A DNA stretch of 47,677 bases from NCBI GenBank assembly GCA_003159495.1, contig PLPI01000093.1:1266-48942 (forward strand), in the 5' to 3' direction. Shown here piece after piece: positions 40,358 to 47,677 of the stretch. This stretch comes from a candidate division FCPU426 bacterium (GTDB lineage: Bacteria; Oederibacteriota; PGYV01; Palsa-1178). Made by a program: the position numbers and the translations under genes. How positions within the stretch are numbered: the stretch's first letter is position 1; each line of letters begins with the position of its first letter. The notes under the pieces are model-generated. The model searched no databases and had not been told where the DNA came from. It saw only the letters and a program-made list of their open reading frames with translations.

Positions 40358-43300
40358 TTATCCAATCTCCACCCTTACGTTATGGTCAACCCTGTCGTCG
40401 TGAAGCTCTATGTGCTTTTCCGGCATAACCGCGCCGTCTATTGCCACAGACAATACCCCATCCCCGGCTCCGGATCTTTCGATTGTTATATGGTAAAAGG
40501 TTTCCCTGTACCTGTAATGCAGTTTGAATGACGGCCAGTCGTCCGGCAGGCACGGGTCAAAATAAAGGCGCCCCGCGGATATCCTTAACCCGAGCATATA
40601 TTTCACGACCAGCTGGTACATCCAGGAAGCCGATCCGGTGTACCACGTCCAGCCTCCGCGCCCCGCGTTGTTCTTTTCCGAGTAAACATCGGCGGCCAGA
40701 ACATACGGCTCTACCTTGTAAACGGCGCTTTTTGCGTTCGTCGCGCCGTGGCCCACTGGATTGATAAGCCCGAGCAGTTCCCACGCCCGCTTTTTATCCT
40801 TTAACATGGCAAAAGCCATCACCGTCCATACCGCCGCGTGCGTATACTGCCCGCCGTTCTCCCTTACTCCGGGCAGGTATCCCCTAATATAACCCGGGTT
40901 GGGTCCGGTTTTATCAAATGGCGGTTCGAATATTTTTATCAGGGCGTTTTTCCTGTCGACAAGGCGCGCATCCACATTCTCCATCGCGGCTTTTGCCCTT
41001 GCCGGGTCGGTGAGCCCCGATATTACAGCCCATGACTGCGGCAGGGAGTCTATGACGCACTCGACGCTCTGCGCCGAACCCATTTTTTCGCCGCTGTCAA
41101 AATATGCGCGCAGATACCACCCGCCGTCCCACGCGCCTTCATCGATGTTGGCCGCCAGTTTTTCCGCTTCCCCTGTGAATTTTTCCGATGCCGCGTTATC
41201 CCCGCGCGCAGAAGCGATGCCGGCCATTGATTTAAGCGTCATCGCCAGGAAAAACGCGAGCCATACGCTTTCCCCTTTGCCTTCGGGACCCACAAGGTTC
41301 ATGCCGTCGTTCCAGTCGCCGCTCCCGATAAGCGGCAGTCCGTGCGCCCCAAAATTCAATCCGTGCTCGACGGCGGCGGCGCAGTGCTCATAGAGCGTCC
41401 CGGACGACGCCGAGACCGACGGTTCGCCGTAATACGATTCCTCGCCCGTTTTTACACGGGGACCCTCGAGATAATTCACTTTTTCATCCATGATGCCGGT
41501 GTCGCCCGTTTCGTCCACATAAGCGCACGCCGCGAACGGCAGCCATAAATAATCATCGGAACATCTGCTGCGTATGCCGCGGCCCGACGGCGGATGCCAC
41601 CAGTGCTGGACATCGCCCTCCACAAACTGGCGCGACGCAAAAAACAAAAGTTTTTCCCTTATCATGGGCGGGTCCGAATGCGTCAGCGACATGACGTCCT
41701 GCAGCTGGTCCCTGAAACCGTACGCGCCCCCGGACTGGTAATAACCGCTGCGCCCGAGCAGGCGGCACGATATGGTCTGGTACTGGAGCCATCCGTTCAC
41801 AAGAAAATTTAACGACTGGTCCGGCGTTTCAACGTATATCACACCCAGCGTCCTTTTCCAGTATTCCCAGACGTTTTCAAGCTCATGGCGGACGGATTCA
41901 ACCCCGTTAAAACGGCGCAATATGCCGCGCGCGTCATCTGCCCCGGAGCCGGAACCGAATGTGAACACAACCTCTTTTTCCTCGCCGTCGCCGATATCCA
42001 GAAAGATTTGCACGGCCGCGCACGGGTCAAAACCCGCGCCGGTCTTTCCGGAGAGCCTGTCCCTTGACATGGCCGTGGGCGATGCCATGGTGCCGTTCCT
42101 GCCTATAAATTCAGCCCGGTCGCCGCTGACATAACGCGCCGGTTCGCTTACATCCAGGAAAACCACCCTTCCCGGAAAATCCTTGTTGTAATGGTTATAA
42201 GCAAGCAGGGCCCCGCTTTTCGGGTCTATTTCCGTGACTATATGCATCTGGTATTTGTCCCTGTGTGTGCCCATTACAAGTTCATTATAATTTGAAACGG
42301 AGACTTTCCTGGCGCGGCCGGAGATGTTCCTTAATTTAAGGATTGAGAACTTTACCGGATGTTCCAGCGGCACAAAAACGGTCAGCTCCGAAACGAGCCC
42401 CTGTTCAACATGTTCAAAAACACTGTAACCGAAGCCGTGCCTTGACACATAGCGTGTTTCGCCCTCCGCCGGAAGCGGTGAAGGCGACCAGAATTTTCCC
42501 GTCTCCTCGTCGCGTATATACATGGCCTCGCCGCTCGCGTCCGTCACCGGGTCGTTTTTCCACGGCGTCAGGCGGAACTCATGGGCGTTCTCGCTCCACG
42601 TATATGACCCGCCCGACTCGGTAATAACTGCTCCGAAATTTTTATTGGCGAGCACGTTCGACCACGGCGCCGGAGTGCGCATACCGCCGTCTGTTGTGAT
42701 GACATATTCACGCCCGTCGCCGGTAAACCCGCCGAAACCGTTAAAATAAGCCAGGTCCGCGCGCCTCGGAGTCTCTTCGCCGGGTTTTTCCTGCGCGGGC
42801 CTCCTGCTAGCGGCCAGCCTGGGCCGCAGGATGCCCTGGTGCGAAATACGCTCAAGCTGTTCGGAGAGTGTGCCGCCCCTGTCTGTGATTATGATGCGCG
42901 CCACGGTCTGCATTAGTATCTTATCCTCTTCCGACATCTGGTCCGAGCGCCGTAAAAATATCCCGCCGCTGGTATTCGGCGCGCTGCCGGAAACATTTTC
43001 TGCTATCAGCCTGTTTATTTTTTCACTCATGGCGTCCCTGTAAACAGAGAAATCTTCGTTCCATATTACAAGATCCGCCGCCAGGCCGTTCATGCGCCAG
43101 TACGAATGCGCGTGGACCATGCTGGTTATAAGTTCCAGATTTTCCCTGTCCTCAATCCTCACGAGCACGATTGGCAGGTCGCCCGATATGCCGTAACCCC
43201 ACAAATCGGACTGGCCCCTGAAATTGCGCCTCAGGATGCTTGCGTTTGCCCTCCATGCCGGATTTGAAAATATGACCGCGCTGGCGAGCCTGCCGTATAG

Positions 43301-46300
43301 CTGTGCGTCCGCTTCGGTCGCGTTTATCTGCTGGAGCGCCACCTGCCCGTGTATCCAGGCGAGGTTAAAGACCCTGTCCGCAAGATTGCGGTCGCGGTAC
43401 TTTTCCATTAATTTAAGGGCTTCGCCCCTGTCGGCGCATATGCCGGTTACATAATCAACCACGGCGGTCTCGTCGGGGTCAAGCTCCACCGTACAGCGTA
43501 TCGACACCGACGGGTCAAGCACATCGCCTTCGCTGCCGGAGAGCGGGCCGTGCTTTTGCATCGCGTCCGGATTTGCGGCCGTATTATACCTGCCCAGGAA
43601 CCTGGAACGGTCCGTTTCGTATGAAGCCGGGATTTTTGTCGTGCCGTGCACCGCCATCAGATGCATCATGACTGGAAATTTTTCGCTTTCCGACCTCGGC
43701 CGTCTCGAGCATAGCACGGCCTGGTACTGCCTGATTATTTCCGTCTGGACAAAAAGGTTGCTGAAAGATGTATGGGACAAATCCGCGGCCTGGTAATTCA
43801 GAACGGCCCCGGCAAAGCTTGTAACCTCGATGGAGCGCCTTTCCCGCGACCTGTTTGTTATGCTCACCCTGCGCAGTTCTATGTCATCTTCCGGGGAAAC
43901 GGCTATCTCGGTATGCGTGTCGATAAGATTGTCCCTGCGCTTGAATTCCGCGCGCGAGCGCGAAAAAACAGCCTCGTAATGTTTCGGCCTTTTCAGGGCT
44001 GGCTGGAACGCGGAGGACCAAAATTCGCCCGAGCGCGTGTCACGCAGGTAAATAAACGTACCCTCGTTGTCAAGCTGAGCGTCCTCGCGCCACCTTGTGA
44101 CCGCAATATTTTTCCAGCGGCTGTATCCGCCGCCGGAGCTGGTTACCATGACGCTGTAGTTCCCGTTTGAGAGCAGGTGTGTCTCGGGCATCGGAGTGTC
44201 CGGATTTGTGTATACGCGCAGAAGCGCCTCCCTCTCTTCGGCGTTCCTGAACGGCCCGGTAACTTCCGTGTCGTATAGATACGGCACATCGTCGGCCACC
44301 CTTTCCTGCAGAAGCATTTCAGTGGCCTTAAATCCCGGGTCGGAAAGAAAACGCCTCTGCATCGGCCTGTCAAGCAGGGCATATGCGTATGATAAAAGGG
44401 TCATTCCCTGGTGGTGAGCCATATATGATTTGATCACGGCCCGCGTCTGGTCGGGTGCGAGCCTTGACGGAGTATAATCCACCGCCTCATAAAAACCGAA
44501 CTCTCCCGAAAGCCCCATTGAATGCATATGCTGGAGGTTCCCGCACGCTTTTCCCGGATCAACCATGAGCGCAAGCGCTCCGGCGTAAGGCGCAATCACA
44601 AGATCCTCCGCAAGACCGCGCTTAAATCCCGTATCCGGAACCCCGAACGACCTGTACTGATACGACATGGACTGGTCAAGTTTATTGTATCCCGATTCTG
44701 ATATACCCCACGGCACGTTATTGCGCGACGCGTATTCCATCTGGCGGGTCAAAACCGATTTATATGTCCTGTCAAGAAGCGTGCCGTCGTAATTCGGCAT
44801 TACAAGCAGGGGCATCAGGTATTCAAACATCGAACCGCCCCATGAAACCAGCACCGGGTCGCCGCCGTGCTTTGATATTAGCCTGCCGAGCATGAACCAG
44901 CTTTCCTGGGGCATCCTGCCCTGCGCTATCGCCACAAAGGTGCTGAGCCTGGACTCGGATGCCAGCAGATCGTAATACGACGGGTCGGCCCTGTGCGCGC
45001 CGGTATTATACCCTATGGAAAGAAAATGGGTTTCCCTGTTGAAAATAAAATCATATTCCACATCCGACATTTCGCCGCATAAAAGCGCGGCGTAATCAAC
45101 CGCGTTCATCCTTTCGCTCGCGCGTGTGGATGCTTCCCTTACGGCTTTTTTCAGGGCTTCAAACCAATCCCTGTATCTGCCGTTCTCATCTTCGGCCGGC
45201 GAAATATTGCCAATTATCAGGTCGATTACGGGAACGAACTTTTGTTCGAGCCTGGCGGCGCCGCTTAGGGTTGGAATCGAGTCAAGTTTTCCAAATTCCT
45301 CCCTGAGCCCGGAGAGCCTTTCCTTTTGTTCCGCGCCCCCGTGTTCCCACATGCCCGGAATGTCCGGCGGCAAAAGTATCCACGGCGCAATAAATGACAT
45401 GTCCTCGAGGTGGTCATAGCATTGTTTCTCGAATGCATGCGCCCACTTTTTTGTTTTGACAAACCCGCTATGCCCCTGCGCGGGAATCATTTTTGAAATG
45501 TCCGTGGAAAGCTGGCGCAAAAGCGTATGGCTTTCCGAAAGGCAGTCCGGGGCAGCCGCGAGCTTTTCCCTGAAACGGCTTATCCATTCCGCGGGTTTGC
45601 GCGCGTCAGGCCCGGGATTTTCCGCGTTACCATGCTGTTCCGACATCAAGCTCTCATCAAGAATTTCCAGAGTGTCGGAAAGGCCGTCGAATATCCTTGA
45701 TGACACTATCTTTGTCTCCTTAAGTTCAAACAACCCCGAGCGCAGAACCAGAAGGTGCCCGCACAGGTTGCCGCTGTCAACCGACGAAACATACTGCGGC
45801 TCAAGGGGCTTTAATGTTTTTGTATCGTACCAGTTGAAAAAATGGCCCTTGTACCTGGCCATGGTGTTCATTACATTTATGGATTTCTGCGAACGGTTCA
45901 GCAGCAAACCCGCCGATATATATCCGAAATCAAATGCCGCAAGGCTGGAAAGCAGGGATAGCCCCATATTAGTCGGGGATGTCCTGTGTGCCGCCCCCGA
46001 GGCCGGGTCCTCCTGAAAATTGTCCGGCGGAAGCCAGTTGTCATGCGCCGTCACAAAAGTCTCAAAAAAATTCCAAGTCCTGCGCGCCTGTCTTCTGAGA
46101 AAAGCCGCCTCCTGTCCCGAGAGCACCGTCCTTTTTGACACGGACAGAAGGCTGATAAAATAGGCCGCAACCGGCGAGAAGATCCACATAGCCATCAATA
46201 AGAGCGAGAACGGGTCATACGCGGCCCTGCCGGCGGCTATGACAGCAGCGACAATAAGCGGCCCGATATACATACGCTGGTAAAACTGTACGGGATTCTT

Positions 46301-47677
46301 TTTGGCCCGCAGTTCTGATTCCCATGATGTGGTCCACTGCAGCAGCCTGTGCCGCGTGATATGCTTTCGCCAGAAGGTGGTAGCGGCCGCCCCCGTGGAA
46401 AAATAGGCCTCATATATTATAAATGACAATGATATAAAAAACTGCGCCGCGTTTTTGACAAGCGCGTAAAAAACAGAGGTTAAGTGCGCCATACCTCCAA
46501 CGCCAGCCGGTTTTCTGAGCATGGAGGCCATGGTAATAAAAGGAATCGGCAAACCCGCCAGGATTATTACAGCCGCGGTCCAGGCCGCGGTATTTTTTAA
46601 AACCAGCCATCCGGAAACAATCAGGAACACCACGGAGACCGGGACCAGCGACCGCCTTAAATTATCCAGTATTTTCCACCTGGAAAGTATTGAAACCGGA
46701 TTCGCATTTTTTTTGTTCCCCGGCCCCGGGACCTTCGGGAACATCCATGCCGACACCTGCCAGTCGCCTCGTATCCAGCGGCGCCTGCGGCTGACTTCCT
46801 TTAAATACGCCGACGGAAATTTTTCATACAACTGCACATCGGTCACGAGCCCGGAGCGGGCGTAACACCCCTCGAGCATATCATGGCTTAAAATCAGGTT
46901 TTCGGGCATGCGCCCCTTCAGACAGAGCTCAAAAGCGTCAACCGAATAAAGCCCCTTGCCTATGTACGACCCCTCATTAAAAAGGTCCTGATAAACGTCC
47001 GATACCGCCCGGGTATAAGGGTCAATGCCCGTTTCCCCTCCAAAAAGCTTCACAAACGCGGATGGTGTTTCGCCCGGATATCCCGCCTCGACGCGCGGCT
47101 GGAGAATTCCGTATCCGGATACCACGCGTTTTTTCTTTTCATCGAAGACCGGCCTGTTAAGCGGGTGGGAAATTACCGCCGCAAGCTCGCGCGCCGCGTT
47201 GCGCGGCATCACGGTGTCGGCGTCCAGCGTTATTACATTTTTCACGTCCTGCAGGCGCGAGATATCGCCCGTGATGCGGACGAACGCCTCTTTACCGGAC
47301 CCGCGCAGCAGCGCGTTCAGGTCCGCTATCTTGCCCCTTTTTCTTTCATATCCCATCCACGACATTTCGCCTGTGTTCCATTTACGGGCGCGGTGAAGAA
47401 GAAAAAAAATATCCCCGTTCCCGGCGCCGTATTTGCCGTTAAGCCTGGTTATCCCGGCGGAGGCCTGTTCAAGCAGGACCCCGTCGCCTGCCATTGTTTC
47501 CTCCGGTGCGTCTGTAAAATCCGTAATCATGGCGAAATCAATGTTCCCGTCCCTGTTGGCCAAAAAGCATACTTCTATATTTTCAAGCATCGCGGATACG
47601 CCGGTTTTGCCGGACAACAGTGACGGAAATACCACAAGGGTATGCGCGGAGCGCGGTATGCCCGCTGTAAAATCCAT
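40358..47677 (-). CDS. ndvB: Cyclic beta-1,2-glucan synthase (NdvB/ChvB type), 5' end missing
   Basis: 2439 residues of a giant membrane enzyme whose N-terminus lies beyond the right edge; the Met at 47677 aligns with an internal position of the family (DFTAGIPRSAHTLVV). In order: a GT84 glucosyltransferase (about 1-330, LDADTV near 154, RRRRWIRGDWQ near 302); several membrane helices (about 340-520); a glucoamylase-like domain (about 800-1150, WGISESGYNKLDQ); and two GH94 substrate-handling beta domains (about 1170-1450 and 1640-1900). The GH94 phosphorylase barrel with FRDQLQDVM (near 1988) and GSGDWNDGMN (near 2122) follows, then a C-terminal beta domain. It makes and cyclises periplasmic beta-1,2-glucan, used in osmoadaptation and host interaction. 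The full protein is normally about 2,800 residues. Confidence 0.93.
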   Translation of the reverse strand: MDFTAGIPRSAHTLVVFPSLLSGKTGVSAMLENIEVCFLANRDGNIDFAMITDFTDAPEETMAGDGVLLEQASAGITRLNGKYGAGNGDIFFLLHRARKWNTGEMSWMGYERKRGKIADLNALLRGSGKEAFVRITGDISRLQDVKNVITLDADTVMPRNAARELAAVISHPLNRPVFDEKKKRVVSGYGILQPRVEAGYPGETPSAFVKLFGGETGIDPYTRAVSDVYQDLFNEGSYIGKGLYSVDAFELCLKGRMPENLILSHDMLEGCYARSGLVTDVQLYEKFPSAYLKEVSRRRRWIRGDWQVSAWMFPKVPGPGNKKNANPVSILSRWKILDNLRRSLVPVSVVFLIVSGWLVLKNTAAWTAAVIILAGLPIPFITMASMLRKPAGVGGMAHLTSVFYALVKNAAQFFISLSFIIYEAYFSTGAAATTFWRKHITRHRLLQWTTSWESELRAKKNPVQFYQRMYIGPLIVAAVIAAGRAAYDPFSLLLMAMWIFSPVAAYFISLLSVSKRTVLSGQEAAFLRRQARRTWNFFETFVTAHDNWLPPDNFQEDPASGAAHRTSPTNMGLSLLSSLAAFDFGYISAGLLLNRSQKSINVMNTMARYKGHFFNWYDTKTLKPLEPQYVSSVDSGNLCGHLLVLRSGLFELKETKIVSSRIFDGLSDTLEILDESLMSEQHGNAENPGPDARKPAEWISRFREKLAAAPDCLSESHTLLRQLSTDISKMIPAQGHSGFVKTKKWAHAFEKQCYDHLEDMSFIAPWILLPPDIPGMWEHGGAEQKERLSGLREEFGKLDSIPTLSGAARLEQKFVPVIDLIIGNISPAEDENGRYRDWFEALKKAVREASTRASERMNAVDYAALLCGEMSDVEYDFIFNRETHFLSIGYNTGAHRADPSYYDLLASESRLSTFVAIAQGRMPQESWFMLGRLISKHGGDPVLVSWGGSMFEYLMPLLVMPNYDGTLLDRTYKSVLTRQMEYASRNNVPWGISESGYNKLDQSMSYQYRSFGVPDTGFKRGLAEDLVIAPYAGALALMVDPGKACGNLQHMHSMGLSGEFGFYEAVDYTPSRLAPDQTRAVIKSYMAHHQGMTLLSYAYALLDRPMQRRFLSDPGFKATEMLLQERVADDVPYLYDTEVTGPFRNAEEREALLRVYTNPDTPMPETHLLSNGNYSVMVTSSGGGYSRWKNIAVTRWREDAQLDNEGTFIYLRDTRSGEFWSSAFQPALKRPKHYEAVFSRSRAEFKRRDNLIDTHTEIAVSPEDDIELRRVSITNRSRERRSIEVTSFAGAVLNYQAADLSHTSFSNLFVQTEIIRQYQAVLCSRRPRSESEKFPVMMHLMAVHGTTKIPASYETDRSRFLGRYNTAANPDAMQKHGPLSGSEGDVLDPSVSIRCTVELDPDETAVVDYVTGICADRGEALKLMEKYRDRNLADRVFNLAWIHGQVALQQINATEADAQLYGRLASAVIFSNPAWRANASILRRNFRGQSDLWGYGISGDLPIVLVRIEDRENLELITSMVHAHSYWRMNGLAADLVIWNEDFSVYRDAMSEKINRLIAENVSGSAPNTSGGIFLRRSDQMSEEDKILMQTVARIIITDRGGTLSEQLERISHQGILRPRLAASRRPAQEKPGEETPRRADLAYFNGFGGFTGDGREYVITTDGGMRTPAPWSNVLANKNFGAVITESGGSYTWSENAHEFRLTPWKNDPVTDASGEAMYIRDEETGKFWSPSPLPAEGETRYVSRHGFGYSVFEHVEQGLVSELTVFVPLEHPVKFSILKLRNISGRARKVSVSNYNELVMGTHRDKYQMHIVTEIDPKSGALLAYNHYNKDFPGRVVFLDVSEPARYVSGDRAEFIGRNGTMASPTAMSRDRLSGKTGAGFDPCAAVQIFLDIGDGEEKEVVFTFGSGSGADDARGILRRFNGVESVRHELENVWEYWKRTLGVIYVETPDQSLNFLVNGWLQYQTISCRLLGRSGYYQSGGAYGFRDQLQDVMSLTHSDPPMIREKLLFFASRQFVEGDVQHWWHPPSGRGIRSRCSDDYLWLPFAACAYVDETGDTGIMDEKVNYLEGPRVKTGEESYYGEPSVSASSGTLYEHCAAAVEHGLNFGAHGLPLIGSGDWNDGMNLVGPEGKGESVWLAFFLAMTLKSMAGIASARGDNAASEKFTGEAEKLAANIDEGAWDGGWYLRAYFDSGEKMGSAQSVECVIDSLPQSWAVISGLTDPARAKAAMENVDARLVDRKNALIKIFEPPFDKTGPNPGYIRGYLPGVRENGGQYTHAAVWTVMAFAMLKDKKRAWELLGLINPVGHGATNAKSAVYKVEPYVLAADVYSEKNNAGRGGWTWYTGSASWMYQLVVKYMLGLRISAGRLYFDPCLPDDWPSFKLHYRYRETFYHITIERSGAGDGVLSVAIDGAVMPEKHIELHDDRVDHNVRVEIG

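Overview
The window looks like a chromosome segment of a Gram-negative-type, probably uncultured, polysaccharide-degrading bacterium. The evidence is two predicted outer-membrane beta-barrels, three lipoproteins, and four very large secreted carbohydrate-active proteins. Those four share long Thr/Pro linkers and a C-terminal domain of the 'YPNPFNPS' / type IX-secretion-like kind. This style, together with multi-PAS kinases and SpoVG, resembles candidate phyla such as Goldbacteria. That placement is an inference from protein style; no rRNA is present to test it.

Layout. 0-4 kb: a membrane multi-PAS histidine kinase overlapping an Rcp1-like response regulator, plus the possible start of a gene leaving the left edge. 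4.1-7 kb: a short-chain dehydrogenase, a divergent lipoprotein with a Thr/Ala/Gln-rich stalk and a strong terminator, and a PilZ protein. 7-15.4 kb: a GH5 cellulase, a lipoprotein, TspO, a lipoprotein/outer-membrane-barrel pair, and a BNR/GH74-like propeller. 15.6-21.5 kb: an accessory island with a membrane-linked methyltransferase, a NERD fragment, a short PQQ-type propeller, a candidate immunity gene, the truncated tip of an Rhs polymorphic toxin, remnants of a hairpin-bounded element with small ORFs, an HTH-RhuM-Fic fusion, and a four-helix-bundle gene broken by an amber codon. 21.6-26.4 kb: tRNA-Gln(TTG), a GH8 cellulase with a CBM3-like module and a linker of about 390 residues, a beta-barrel and a 40-residue basic protein. 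26.4-31.4 kb: a signalling cluster with a six-PAS kinase, a CheY-like regulator, SpoVG and a receiver-AraC regulator. 31.5-33.4 kb: an arsR-acr3-arsC operon with a visible operator. 33.5-35.3 kb: DinB, a palindromic dispersed repeat, a tiny zinc-ribbon gene and an RHH-like gene with textbook promoters, and tRNA-Gln(CTG). 35.3-40.2 kb: a GH51-like enzyme with an inserted discoidin-type domain, a second copy of the palindromic repeat, and a secreted arginine-deiminase-like protein. 40.4-47.7 kb: a cyclic beta-1,2-glucan synthase (NdvB type) cut by the right edge.

How the genes fit together (inference): the GH5, GH8, GH74-like and GH51-like proteins would act together on cellulose and hemicellulose outside the cell, exported and possibly surface-attached through their shared C-terminal domain. 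The kinases, PilZ and SpoVG would tune surface behaviour. The least explained elements are the palindromic repeat family (two full copies and a half copy, with conserved GNRA-type hairpin tips), the zinc-ribbon/RHH mini-locus near 34.3-35.1 kb, and the orphan Rhs toxin tip with its putative immunity gene.
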